64,000 nucleotides of DNA from Lachnospiraceae bacterium UBA3401. Lineage in GTDB: Bacteria; Bacillota; Clostridia; Lachnospirales; Lachnospiraceae. The notes beneath the pieces were generated by a model. It worked only from the letters and a program-made list of their open reading frames with translations, searched no databases and was not told the origin of the DNA. The stretch covers positions 17,387-81,386 of the forward strand of contig DEPD01000093.1 in assembly GCA_002358575.1 (NCBI GenBank). The letters run 5' to 3'. Numbering within the stretch: position 1 is the first letter of the stretch; the number at the start of each line of letters is the position of its first letter. Below, piece by piece: positions 53,806 through 62,884 of this stretch. A program made the translations under genes and the position numbers.

Positions 53806-54756
53806 ATGGTATATGACTGTTTTCAGTTTTTTAATGAACTGGATATCCTGAAAATAAGATTAAATATTCTAAATTCTGTAGTGGACAAATTTGTAATTAG
53901 TGAGGCGACAGAGACTTTTTCTGGTCTAAAAAAGCCTTTATATTACGAAGAGAATAAATATTTGTTTGCAGAGTTTGCAGATAAAATTATTCATGTGGTG
54001 GTTGATGATACTCCTGAGGGCGGCACACATGAGCGCGATACATTCCAGAAAAATGCAGTGACCCGAGGGCTTTCAGTCTGTAAAGATGAGGATATTATTC
54101 TGTTCAGCGATCTTGACGAAATTCCAAATCCTGATAAAATTCGCGAGATTTTGCAGAACTTTCAAGAGGATAAAATTTATCATTTTGCACAGCGGCTTTT
54201 TTATTGTTATCTCAATATGGAAGAAGTCTCTGGAAATTTGCTGTCCTATGCGGGAGAGTTTGAGGGTGTAACACATAAGAAATGGATTGGAACAAAAATG
54301 TTAAGCTATCGGTTGCTAAGAGAACAACATTTGCTGCTTGGTGAACTTCGCTTTCCAGAGCGCAAAGAAATTGGGATTCGCGTGGAGGATGGGGGCTGGC
54401 ATTTTGGCTATATGGGTGGCCATGGCGAAAAAGATATTAGAAAGCGAGTGCAGGAAAAAGTCGTTTCAGCGGCACATCAGGAGTATAATTCCAGACATGT
54501 ATTGTCCAATGTGACAGACCAGATTAAGGATGGAAAGGATATATTTGGGCGCAATGCGCAGTTTGTCCGATGTGAGATTGACGAGACTTTTCCGCGCTAT
54601 ATCCGAGAACATCAAAAAGAGCTGGATTTTCTAATTATGAATGAGGAAAAAGGAGTGCAAAAAGCACTTCGCAGAATAAAAGTAATTGTAAAAAACAGTT
54701 GTTATCAAATATTGGTTGCAATGAAACGAATGGGCAGAAAAATTCTTAGGAAATGA
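53806..54756 (+). CDS. GT17-like glycosyltransferase
   Basis: Protein of 316 aa. MVYDCFQFFNELDILKIRLN, then FVISEATETFSGLKKPLYY and, at the metal site, IILFSDLDEIPNPDKI, are hallmarks of GT17, the family of beta-1,4-N-acetylglucosaminyltransferase III; bacterial members sit in capsule loci. GGWHFGYMGG is the last conserved block. No membrane segment; cytoplasmic side. The 5' end of this gene has a broken twin at 51645. A four-base overlap (ATGA) with the next frame suggests coupling, although the real start of the next gene may be 12 bases further on. Confidence 0.88.
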   Translation: MVYDCFQFFNELDILKIRLNILNSVVDKFVISEATETFSGLKKPLYYEENKYLFAEFADKIIHVVVDDTPEGGTHERDTFQKNAVTRGLSVCKDEDIILFSDLDEIPNPDKIREILQNFQEDKIYHFAQRLFYCYLNMEEVSGNLLSYAGEFEGVTHKKWIGTKMLSYRLLREQHLLLGELRFPERKEIGIRVEDGGWHFGYMGGHGEKDIRKRVQEKVVSAAHQEYNSRHVLSNVTDQIKDGKDIFGRNAQFVRCEIDETFPRYIREHQKELDFLIMNEEKGVQKALRRIKVIVKNSCYQILVAMKRMGRKILRK

Positions 54757-54764
54757 GGTATCGT

Positions 54765-55706
54765 ATGGGCAGGAAAGTTTCAATCTGTATTCCCTGTTAT
54801 AACAATGCAGCGGAAGTAAAACGCCTGTTAGATTCCATATATTGTCAGGACTACACAGATTTTGAAGTCAATATTTCCGATGATTCGACTGAGAATGCCA
54901 CAGAAAGACTTGTAAGAGAACACTATTCGGGTGTAAACTATTGCCATAACACAAAACCATATGGACATATTTTTAATTGGAATGCTGCAATTCGCATGGC
55001 ACAAGGAACCTACATTAAGATTATGTTTAGTGATGACTGGTTTACTTTTCCTGATAGTCTTGGTAAACTTGTCGAGCTGCTTGATAAGAATCCGAATGCG
55101 GTGCTTGCTTTTTCTGGGAGTCGGCAAGTGATGTTGGACGGACAAAATATAAATACATTGCATCACGCATCAGCGCACGAAACAAACAGTTATGACCGCT
55201 TTGCAGACAATGATTTTATAGAGAGGTTGCGCGGGGACTATAAAAATCTTTTCTTAGGGAATCAGATTGGGGCGCCAAGTGCTACACTCTATCGGCGCGG
55301 CAGTGAACTGACATTTTTTGATGAGCGCAGCAACTGGGCATCTGATATGTTTCTCTATTTTGATTTGCTTGAAAAGAATCCAGTATTTGCATATACAAGA
55401 GAGCCACTCATTTCCATTGGTGTCCATGAAAAACAGTATACAGAGAGTTTTTCGGAGAACGATTTGCGGATTTACAATGATTACCGATATATGTATCTAA
55501 AATATCACTTGCAGGAAAGTGTAGCGTGCAGCGCATATTTTACAGAAAAGTTTCTTTTAAAATATCATAGAGGACTGCAAGAGGCAAAAGAACTAGGGAT
55601 TAGCAAACACATGTTTTTTCAAAAATGGTTCGCAGAGCAGAAGGCGGCAGTACAGTGCTTTTTGCAAAACAGGATGCGGCTGTATCGCACGGGAAGGAAA
55701 CAATAA
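54765..55706 (+). CDS. GT2 family glycosyltransferase
   Basis: GT-A enzyme of 313 aa. I prefer ATG 54765 (TGAGG seven bases upstream) to ATG 54753. SICIPCYNNAAEVKRLLDSI, ISDDSTENATERLV and KIMFSDDWFTFPDSL are the nucleotide-binding and D-x-D-like blocks; GAPSATLYRRGSELTFFDER and SDMFLYFDLLEKNP belong to the acceptor half. Very similar in plan to the GT2 gene at 57750. Cytoplasmic; sugar unknown. Confidence 0.9.
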   Translation: MGRKVSICIPCYNNAAEVKRLLDSIYCQDYTDFEVNISDDSTENATERLVREHYSGVNYCHNTKPYGHIFNWNAAIRMAQGTYIKIMFSDDWFTFPDSLGKLVELLDKNPNAVLAFSGSRQVMLDGQNINTLHHASAHETNSYDRFADNDFIERLRGDYKNLFLGNQIGAPSATLYRRGSELTFFDERSNWASDMFLYFDLLEKNPVFAYTREPLISIGVHEKQYTESFSENDLRIYNDYRYMYLKYHLQESVACSAYFTEKFLLKYHRGLQEAKELGISKHMFFQKWFAEQKAAVQCFLQNRMRLYRTGRKQ

Positions 55707-55708
55707 GA

Positions 55709-56551
55709 ATGGAAAAGACAGAAAATTTCTTTTTAATTCATAATTTTAATACAATACCGACAGATTTAATTGAGCTATGTAACGATTATATAATATATGA
55801 TTGTTCTGATAATCAGGAAGTCAAGACAAAACTCCATCAAATGAATCTATCTATAAAAGATGTTGAAAATACTGGGCATAATATAACAAGTTATTTTTCT
55901 TATTTTGCAGAATATTATGATTCCTTGCCAGAAGTTCTTTGTCTGTTAAAAGGAAATATGATTGGGCGGCATTGTTCGATGGGCTTTTTTCAACAGGTAT
56001 ATCAAAACAAAAGCTTTACTTTTTTGTATGAAGAAAAACAGTACTGGGATAAATATTCTAAATACAATGAAAATAAGGAGCAGAATGTGCTAGGAGATGC
56101 TTTTCTTGCCATGGAAAATATGTATATTGAGAAAAACAATTCTTGGTATGTACAGTCTCCCAATCATCCCAAGAAATATTTTAATGATGTGGATGACCTG
56201 ATGCGTTTTATTTATCAAGATCCAATGATTCCGCAGTATTTTGCTTTTTCGCCCGGTGCCTGTTATATTGTAAGGCGGGAACAGATTCAAATGCACAGCA
56301 AAGCGTTTTATTGGAATCTAAATAAATTAATGAATTATGGGTTGGATCCTGGATTTCCTTCCGAGGCACATCAGATAGAACGATTGCTGCCAATTCTCTT
56401 CACTTCTCACAGCGAAGTAAATGCGTGGATGAATGATGAGGCAGCATTTGAGAGAAAGCTGCCAGAGTGCAGCGCCTATATACAGTACAAGTACGAGAAC
56501 CGACCAAGACGTTTTAAGAAAATCCGAAAAGCGCTGGGGCTGATTCAATAG
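55709..56551 (+). CDS. DUF3431-like protein, possible glycosyltransferase
   Basis: Protein of 280 aa starting at ATG 55709, two bases after the previous stop, with GGAAGGA upstream; the open frame reaches back into the previous gene but without a start site. The N-terminal VENTGHNITSYFSYFAEYYD and SLPEVLCLLKGNMIGRH resemble the N-x-G-x-E/N-x-x-x-Y-x-x-Y-x-x-Y-D-x-L-P block of DUF3431, a family thought to be GT-A-like. FAFSPGACYIVRREQI, followed by FYWNLNKLMNYGL and E-x-H, also matches that family. Cytoplasmic. Assignment is by motif resemblance and moderately sure. Confidence 0.65.
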   Translation: MEKTENFFLIHNFNTIPTDLIELCNDYIIYDCSDNQEVKTKLHQMNLSIKDVENTGHNITSYFSYFAEYYDSLPEVLCLLKGNMIGRHCSMGFFQQVYQNKSFTFLYEEKQYWDKYSKYNENKEQNVLGDAFLAMENMYIEKNNSWYVQSPNHPKKYFNDVDDLMRFIYQDPMIPQYFAFSPGACYIVRREQIQMHSKAFYWNLNKLMNYGLDPGFPSEAHQIERLLPILFTSHSEVNAWMNDEAAFERKLPECSAYIQYKYENRPRRFKKIRKALGLIQ

Positions 56552-56561
56552 GAGGGGCACA

Positions 56562-57746
56562 ATGAAGTATGGTCAGGCAAAGAAGATAGGCGAAGCGTGT
56601 TTCTGGCTTGGATTAATGATAGAATTGTTGATTGTGATTGTGGACAAAAGTGCATATATTAATCCGTTAGAGAGTCAGTTATTTCGATTGACATTTCTGC
56701 TGTTCTGTATAAAAATCGCTTTGACCAAGTATTCGACAAAAGAATGGATATATATTTTGTTGACTGGTAGTCTGCTGTTTGTGTCTTATCGAATCAATGA
56801 AAAAGATGAGGCAGTACGAGTGGTTGCCTTTATCGCTTCCTGCAAAGGGATAGAGATAAAAAAGATGATGAAGGTAGTGTTTTGGGTTACTTTTACAGGT
56901 TGTATGATGCTGATGCTGCTGTCTGTGACAGGGCTTTATGGAAGTATCTCTATGACTGCTGATTTTGGAAGAGGCAGTCAGGGGGAACAGCTTTTTGAGA
57001 CAAGGTATACATTAGGTATGGGACACCCAAACGCGCTGCATGGTATGCTCTGGCTTGTCGGTATATTGGCATTTTACTGTTATGCAGATAGAGCAAAATG
57101 GTATTGGTTTGTTTTATTTCCGGTAATTGATATTATACTGTTTTTATTCACAGACTCAAAAACTGGATTCTTGGTGTGGCTTATGTCTGCCGCATTGATT
57201 CCTATAATGAAATATGGCAAAAGATGTAGAGAAGCAAAAGGAGTTTATCTGTTAGGGGCTGCTGTTGTGATAGGATGTATTGCTTTTTCTATGATTGGTT
57301 CTCATGTGGAGAATACTTATTTCACAACGGACTCATTGATGCATAAGCTGGATAAGGTATTGAATGGCAGATATCAAAGCTGCTATGCGGTTGAGGCAGC
57401 GCGGCTTGAAAACTGGAAATGGTTTGCTGCTGCGGAAAATACAGAATACTTTGATGCAGGATTTGTCAGGCTGTTTTACTGGTATGGAATTATACCTGGT
57501 ATCCTTTATATTCTGATGAATTTTTATCTTTTATATCAAAGTTATAAAGAAAAAGACATTGTTCTATTCTGTATGGTGGTCATTTTCTCCATTTATAATT
57601 TAATGGAGGCGCACTTTATTTCAGTGTATCTTTTAAGAAATTATCTCTTTGTACTAATGGGGTATTATTGGTATCAGCCATTTGCAGAGAAACAGGAGTT
57701 TGAAGGATATTTTTGGCAGGTGAAAAAACTGCTGGGAAAGGCGTAG
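56562..57746 (+). CDS. Wzy-like polysaccharide polymerase
   Basis: Integral membrane protein of 394 aa with about ten to eleven hydrophobic segments and a large outside loop. TLGMGHPNALHGMLWLVG (about 148-165) and FTDSKTGFLVWLMSA are the two blocks I associate with Firmicutes Wzy polymerases; VLNGRYQSCYAVEAARLENW opens the long loop, where Arg residues act in chain transfer. It would join lipid-linked repeat units at the outer face. It is the only polymerase candidate seen in the window. Starts ten bases after the previous gene, with GGAGGGGCACA as ribosome site. Confidence 0.82.
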   Translation: MKYGQAKKIGEACFWLGLMIELLIVIVDKSAYINPLESQLFRLTFLLFCIKIALTKYSTKEWIYILLTGSLLFVSYRINEKDEAVRVVAFIASCKGIEIKKMMKVVFWVTFTGCMMLMLLSVTGLYGSISMTADFGRGSQGEQLFETRYTLGMGHPNALHGMLWLVGILAFYCYADRAKWYWFVLFPVIDIILFLFTDSKTGFLVWLMSAALIPIMKYGKRCREAKGVYLLGAAVVIGCIAFSMIGSHVENTYFTTDSLMHKLDKVLNGRYQSCYAVEAARLENWKWFAAAENTEYFDAGFVRLFYWYGIIPGILYILMNFYLLYQSYKEKDIVLFCMVVIFSIYNLMEAHFISVYLLRNYLFVLMGYYWYQPFAEKQEFEGYFWQVKKLLGKA

Positions 57747-57749
57747 ACA

Positions 57750-58565
57750 ATGAAACTGGTAAGTGTGATTGTGTTGTCATATCGTTCTGCAGAGACAATT
57801 GTCGAGACACTTGATAGTATTAAAAACCAAACATATTCCAATATTGAACTGATTGTAACAGATGACGCCTCGCCTGACAATACAGTGCAGGTCGTGCGAA
57901 AATGGATTACAGAGAACAAAGGGACACTTGCGTCTATAAAACTTGTTACGTCTGATAAAAATACAGGGCTTCCTGCTAATATTAATAGAGGGCTTAAGGT
58001 GGCAAAAGGAGCATATTATAAGGGGATTGCTGGAGATGACTACATGACAAAAGACGCCGTTGAAAGTTATGTTCAATTCTGTGAGGAAAATCCAGGTGTA
58101 TTTCCAATTGCAAAAGTAGAATTATTTAATGATAAGAATCCAAATGCGGTGTATGCAGATGTACAGGCGTATTGTGACAGATGTTATGAGTTTGCTAGGA
58201 AAGAGCGGCAGGAACAATATCGCATGTTATTGATTCAGAATCGAATTGTGGCGCCGTCCGCTACATTTTATACGATGGATTTTATCAAAAAGGTTGGCGG
58301 CTATGATGAGCGCTACAGGTGGTTTGAGGATTATCCAATGAATTTGGAAGTTCTTCATGCAGGTTATGAGTTTGGATTGTTGGACAAGCAGATTGTGTAT
58401 TATCGCATGTCAGATAAATCCGTCACAGCATCAAATCTGCGGGAACTAAAAAAAGCGGAGAGAAAGCTCTTTTTTCAGAAACGATTTTGGTATATGTGGC
58501 AGAATGGCATGGGATGGGAGGCAGTCAAACAGTGTAAAAGTTGGCTGAAGATTGCACAAAACTAA
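57750..58565 (+). CDS. GT2 family glycosyltransferase
   Basis: GT-A enzyme of 271 aa. VSVIVLSYRSAETIVETLDS, VTDDASPDNTVQVV, GIAGDDYMTKDAVESYVQF (metal site) and GAPSATFYT-like VAPSATFYTMDFIKKVGGYD, then WFEDYPMNLEVLHAGY with the ED acceptor motif, are all standard. Related in plan to the gene at 54765. Three bases separate it from the polymerase gene. Cytoplasmic; sugar unknown. Confidence 0.92.
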   Translation: MKLVSVIVLSYRSAETIVETLDSIKNQTYSNIELIVTDDASPDNTVQVVRKWITENKGTLASIKLVTSDKNTGLPANINRGLKVAKGAYYKGIAGDDYMTKDAVESYVQFCEENPGVFPIAKVELFNDKNPNAVYADVQAYCDRCYEFARKERQEQYRMLLIQNRIVAPSATFYTMDFIKKVGGYDERYRWFEDYPMNLEVLHAGYEFGLLDKQIVYYRMSDKSVTASNLRELKKAERKLFFQKRFWYMWQNGMGWEAVKQCKSWLKIAQN

Positions 58566-58599
58566 TGTTTTAAAACAAAACAATAAAAAGGATTACAAA

Positions 58600-59775
58600 A
58601 TGAATATATTAATCATACCTGCTTTTTTTCAGACGAAAAAGAATCCAACTCTTGGAAGCTTTTTCTGGGATCAGGCATTGGCACTAAAGCGTGCAGGGCA
58701 TACAGTGACAATATTCTATAGCGACACTTATTCTGTAAAATGCATGAAAGATTATATGAGATATGAGGAAGAGTCTGTGTCTGAAAAAGAAGGAATTCTA
58801 ATATATCGTAGACGTTTTTTCTGTCTTCTAAAACATGGAATAGAAGGATATCGCGAAGTCTTTGCAAAAGGAATTTTGCAGCTGCATGAAAAGTATTGCG
58901 CTGAAGTAGGTCCCTTAGATGTTATTCATGCACACTGTTGTGTCTGGGCGGGGTATGCAGCGATGCGATTGTCAGAAAAAGTAGGTATTCCGTATGTTAT
59001 AACAGAACATGCGACCTTGTTTGAACTTCACAGAGATCAGATTTGCAAATCCAATGACCATTATATTAGACAAGCATTTGAGAAGGCAGCAAAAGTAATT
59101 TGTGTAAGTCGAGCATTTGCAAAACTGATATCGGAATACAGACCTTCCAATGATATTGAAGTGATTGGAAATGTTGTTGATTTTGAGCAATTCAAACCGT
59201 GCGCATGTGATTCACATCAGGAGGTGCGTTTTTTGACTGTTTGTTATATGAATACGTATGATCAGTTAAAGAAAAAAGGAATCGATATTCTTTTGAAGGC
59301 ATGGAAGGAATTTTCCAGAAAATATAGTACGGCAAAGCTTTTTATTGGCGGTGGTGGACAGGCAGCGCAAAAAGCGGTAGAATGGTGCAAGGAATATAAT
59401 ATAATGAATTCTGTAGAGTTTTTAGGAAGTCTGAATCGTAGTCAAGTAGTATCTCATATGCAACAGTGCGACTGTTTTGTGCTTCCAAGCCGCTATGAAA
59501 CTTTTGGTGTGGTCTATATTGAAGCAATGGCTTGCGGAAAACCAGTGATTGCAGTGGCAAACGGCGGACCAGATGATTTTGTGAAAGGTTTTAATGGAAT
59601 GTTGATAGAGCCAAATGATATCGCAGGTCTTCAACATGTTTTAGAACAGATGTACAATGAATGTAAAACATATGATTCAGGCATGATTCGGATATTTGCA
59701 CAAAATCGATTTAGTGAACAAGCCATTACCCAACAGTTAGAACAGACTTATCAGCTAGTTATAGGGAAAGGATAA
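58600..59775 (+). CDS. GT4 family glycosyltransferase
   Basis: GT-B enzyme of 391 aa. ATG 58600 with AAAAGGA eight bases upstream is preferred; the longer frame has no site. MNILIIPAFFQTKKNPTLGS, followed by FFWDQALALKRAGH, is the N-terminal loop of the colanic/exopolysaccharide type. HAHCCVWAGYAAMRLSEK and ITEHATLFEL follow. The C-terminal half has LSR-like PSRYETFGVVYIEAMACGKP with the E-x7-E pair and VANGGPDDFV. Retaining transfer at the inner membrane face; donor unknown. Confidence 0.92.
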   Translation: MNILIIPAFFQTKKNPTLGSFFWDQALALKRAGHTVTIFYSDTYSVKCMKDYMRYEEESVSEKEGILIYRRRFFCLLKHGIEGYREVFAKGILQLHEKYCAEVGPLDVIHAHCCVWAGYAAMRLSEKVGIPYVITEHATLFELHRDQICKSNDHYIRQAFEKAAKVICVSRAFAKLISEYRPSNDIEVIGNVVDFEQFKPCACDSHQEVRFLTVCYMNTYDQLKKKGIDILLKAWKEFSRKYSTAKLFIGGGGQAAQKAVEWCKEYNIMNSVEFLGSLNRSQVVSHMQQCDCFVLPSRYETFGVVYIEAMACGKPVIAVANGGPDDFVKGFNGMLIEPNDIAGLQHVLEQMYNECKTYDSGMIRIFAQNRFSEQAITQQLEQTYQLVIGKG

Positions 59776-59779
59776 TAAA

Positions 59780-60529
59780 ATGGAAGAAATATTTGTGTCT
59801 GTTCTTACGCCATGTTATAACAGTGAAAGTACAATAGAGCAGACTTTGATAAGTATAGAAAATCAGACCTATAAAAATATAGAATATATTATAATTGATG
59901 GCGGCTCTGTTGATCGCACATTAGCATTGATTGAAGAACACCGCAACAGGCTTCCACAAAGGATTACGATTGTATCTGAGAAAGATCATGGCATATATGA
60001 TGCTATGAATAAGGGAATTTGTCTTGCAAAGGGACAGTTAATAGGAATTGTCAATAGTGATGACTGGTATGAAAAGGATACGATTGAACAGGCTGTAAGA
60101 CATTATCAGAATAATTCCTATGAGGTAGTGTATGGAATGCAGCGAAATTACTTTAAAAATAAAGAAAAATCAATATTTATTTATCATCATGATTTCCTTT
60201 CAGAGCAGATGATAACACATTCTACTTGTTTTGTGACAAAACAGGCGTATGATCGCTTTGGATTATTTGATACAAAATATCATTCTGCTGCAGATTATGA
60301 TTTAATGCTGCGCTTTTGGGAATCGCAGCAGGTCGTTTTTACTCCTGTAATGCAGGTGATGTCCAATTTTCGATTGGGAGGAATGTCATCTAGTCAAAAG
60401 GGTGTTCGCGAAAATGCATTGATTCGTTATACGCGGGGATATATTTCCAGAAAGCGCTATAATTATATTGTGCTTAAAAGTCGTTTATATGAGTGGCTGC
60501 ATAAAAATAATCGAGGAGAAAAACATTGA
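59780..60529 (+). CDS. GT2 family glycosyltransferase (WcaA-type)
   Basis: GT-A enzyme of 249 aa. VSVLTPCYNSESTIEQTLIS, IIIDGGSVDRTLALIEE, SEKDHGIYDAMNKGICLAKG and GIVNSDDWYEKDTIEQAV form the complete short GT2 pattern of the WcaA branch; D-G-I-Y-D-A-M-N-K-G is its most typical piece. HSTCFVTKQAYDRFGLFDTK and AADYDLMLRF complete the acceptor part. Four-base overlap with the next gene. Cytoplasmic side; sugar unknown. Confidence 0.93.
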   Translation: MEEIFVSVLTPCYNSESTIEQTLISIENQTYKNIEYIIIDGGSVDRTLALIEEHRNRLPQRITIVSEKDHGIYDAMNKGICLAKGQLIGIVNSDDWYEKDTIEQAVRHYQNNSYEVVYGMQRNYFKNKEKSIFIYHHDFLSEQMITHSTCFVTKQAYDRFGLFDTKYHSAADYDLMLRFWESQQVVFTPVMQVMSNFRLGGMSSSQKGVRENALIRYTRGYISRKRYNYIVLKSRLYEWLHKNNRGEKH

Positions 60530-61686
60530 AAATAGTGAATGAGTTTATAAAAAATTTATGCAGAAGACTAAATATTCAATTTCGTAAGATAGACCCTAGG
60601 CGAAGTGAAAATATTGTTTTGGGAATTAACTATGATTGTCTGAAAGAACAAAAAAAGATTCTGATTAGCTATATGGATTATGGAAGAACAGCATATTCGA
60701 TAAGACATACAATCTCTCATACAAATCTACAAGAAATGTTTCAACTGATTAAAGTATTGATTGATATGGATTTTTGCATTGATGTTTGTGGGTGCAATAA
60801 TGAAGATGCAGCAGCAGAAATTCCGTCAAATTATTATGATTATATTTTGGGTTTTGGAGATATGTTTCGACTGGCGAAAGAGAGAAATCCGAAAGCTTAT
60901 ACGATTATCTATATGACGGAAAATCCGTATTTTATATCAAGAAAAAGGGAACAAGAGCGAATAAATTATTATTATGAAAGAACAGGGAGAAAAATCTCTT
61001 TTGCCAGAACTGGTAAGTTTTACCATGAAGGTGATGAATTACTTGCAGATGCAGTAATCTGTCTAGGGGAAACAAAATATTTTAAAAATAAGATAGTAAG
61101 ACGTGTGTATCCTACGGCTATTAAAAATAAGAAGTATGTGAATAATATTTGTGATAAGAGAAGAAGTACAAATTTTATTGTGCTTGGAGTCAAGGGATTT
61201 GTACACAAAGGAAATGATTTACTGATAGAAGTCTTTAAAAAACATGTTGAGTGGCGGTTGTATTTATGTGGCAGGGAAATTGAACAGGAGTGTAAGAAAA
61301 TAGGCTGTGTACGGTCAGAGAATGTTGTTGACTGTGGTTTTGTAGAAATAGAATCTCAAAAGTTTCTGGAGCTTGTAAGCGAATGTACATTTATTTTGCT
61401 TCCATCTTGTTCAGAAGGAATGTCAACAGCTCTTTTGACAGGGATGAGGCATGGATTGATACCTGTCACAACAAAAGGCACTGGTATGGATGAACTATAT
61501 GAATACTGCCAATATTTTGAGGGATACCATATTGATCAAATAGAAAAAAAACTCATAGAATTAACAAAGATGGGAAAAGAAGAGATTAAAAATATGAGTG
61601 ATAATATATATGAATATGCAAATCAAATTTTTAGTATAAGTAGTTATGCTAAAAATTTGAGGGAAATATTTGAAGATATCATGTAG
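60526..61686 (+). CDS. Glycosyltransferase, GT-B fold (GT4-like)
   Basis: Protein of 386 aa starting at TTG 60526, whose second and third bases overlap the previous TGA; GAGGAG lies eight bases upstream, which decides this start. The N-terminal half is unusual: ISYMDYGRTAYSIRHTISHT and YIIYMTENPYFISRKREQER resemble proteins that read the location of a body-like host glycan transferase only weakly. The C-terminal half has LGVKGFVHKGNDLLIEVF, CGREIEQECKKIG and LPSCSEGMSTALLTGMRHGLIPV, which fit a GT4-like second Rossmann domain, with the E-G-M-S block replacing the usual E-x7-E. Membership in GT4 is therefore likely but divergent. More AT-rich than earlier genes. Confidence 0.72.
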   Translation: MKIVNEFIKNLCRRLNIQFRKIDPRRSENIVLGINYDCLKEQKKILISYMDYGRTAYSIRHTISHTNLQEMFQLIKVLIDMDFCIDVCGCNNEDAAAEIPSNYYDYILGFGDMFRLAKERNPKAYTIIYMTENPYFISRKREQERINYYYERTGRKISFARTGKFYHEGDELLADAVICLGETKYFKNKIVRRVYPTAIKNKKYVNNICDKRRSTNFIVLGVKGFVHKGNDLLIEVFKKHVEWRLYLCGREIEQECKKIGCVRSENVVDCGFVEIESQKFLELVSECTFILLPSCSEGMSTALLTGMRHGLIPVTTKGTGMDELYEYCQYFEGYHIDQIEKKLIELTKMGKEEIKNMSDNIYEYANQIFSISSYAKNLREIFEDIM

Positions 61687-61745
61687 AATCATAAAGAATT
61701 GCGTATGAACTTATAAAGGAGACGAAAAAGAAAAGGGAATAGCGG

Positions 61746-62858
61746 ATGAAACTCGCAGTAATATCACTCAATACAGAACAAAAAAATCTAAGCCAATATT
61801 ATAATTCTCAAGCGGAGGGTATGGCAAAGGCTTTAGCTGCAATAGGACATAAAGTGACTGTCTATCATCTTATACCAGATTTAAATGAGGAGAAAGAAAC
61901 AATCCAAAAAGGTCAAATTCAAACAATATATCTGAAATGCAAACATTTAGGGAAACATGCGTTTGTGGATATGGATAAGCTTGATAAGGATATCGTATGT
62001 TATATTACAGCTTCTGATAATTATTTGCTTCTTGGTCGTTTCTATAGATGGTGTAAAAAAAATCAAAGCCTATGCCTTCCCTATATTGGTGTGGTGCACA
62101 GTAACAATAACTGTGCATGGAAGAGAAAACTTGTGGATTTCTTTTGCAATAATGTAAAATACTATAAAAGGATTCCTACCGTTGTAAAAACACCAGCGCT
62201 TGCAGAAGAATTAAAGGCACAAGGGGCAAAAAATATTTATACAGTTCCTGTAGGGCTTGACAAAACGCTTTTAAAAGAGGATTATTTAGATTATAACATT
62301 AGAAATTTATTGGAAAAATATGGTTTTGGTGAAAGTGATAGAGTGATTCTTTTTGTGGGCAGAATGACGGCAGAAAAGCAACCTATAAAAATGATTGATA
62401 TTTTTTATAAAATCTATCAGAAAAACACACAATTTCGGCTTGTTATGATTGGACAAGGAGAACTTGCAAATGCGGTTCAGCAAAGGATAACAAAGCACAA
62501 CTTAATGCCATATATTACGATTTATAATAAGGTGCCAAACGATAAAATGTGGGAGTTATATAGAATTTCTGAATGCTATGTTAATTTAAATGCACATGAA
62601 ATTTTTGGAATGGCTATTTTAGAGGCAATGTATTATGAATGTACGGTAATTGCTTTGAATGCACCTGGGCCTGCATATATAATAGAAAACAATGTATCGG
62701 GTTATCTTTGTGAAAATGAGGCAGAAGTTGTTGAAAAAGTTATATCTTGTGGTAGTGACCAGATGGGTAATGTTGCAAAGAAACGTGTTTTGGATTGTTT
62801 TACTTGGGATAAGTCCGCACAGATTCTTTTGGAAATCATAAGGGATTGTGCCCTGTAG
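61746..62858 (+). CDS. GT4 family glycosyltransferase
   Basis: GT-B enzyme of 370 aa. LAVISLNTEQKNLSQYYNSQ and AEGMAKALAAIGHKVTVYHL at the N-terminus; VGRMTAEKQPIKMIDIFYKI and IGQGELANAVQQRI in the second Rossmann domain; then NAHEIFGMAILEAMYYECTV with the E-x7-E pair and ALNAPGPAYIIENNVSGYL. The gene lies 59 bases after the previous one, with GGAGACGAAAAAG and AAGGGAATAG upstream, so the operon seems to continue. Donor unknown. Confidence 0.9.
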   Translation: MKLAVISLNTEQKNLSQYYNSQAEGMAKALAAIGHKVTVYHLIPDLNEEKETIQKGQIQTIYLKCKHLGKHAFVDMDKLDKDIVCYITASDNYLLLGRFYRWCKKNQSLCLPYIGVVHSNNNCAWKRKLVDFFCNNVKYYKRIPTVVKTPALAEELKAQGAKNIYTVPVGLDKTLLKEDYLDYNIRNLLEKYGFGESDRVILFVGRMTAEKQPIKMIDIFYKIYQKNTQFRLVMIGQGELANAVQQRITKHNLMPYITIYNKVPNDKMWELYRISECYVNLNAHEIFGMAILEAMYYECTVIALNAPGPAYIIENNVSGYLCENEAEVVEKVISCGSDQMGNVAKKRVLDCFTWDKSAQILLEIIRDCAL

Positions 62859-62884
62859 CACTAATACATGGAGGAACAAGGAAT

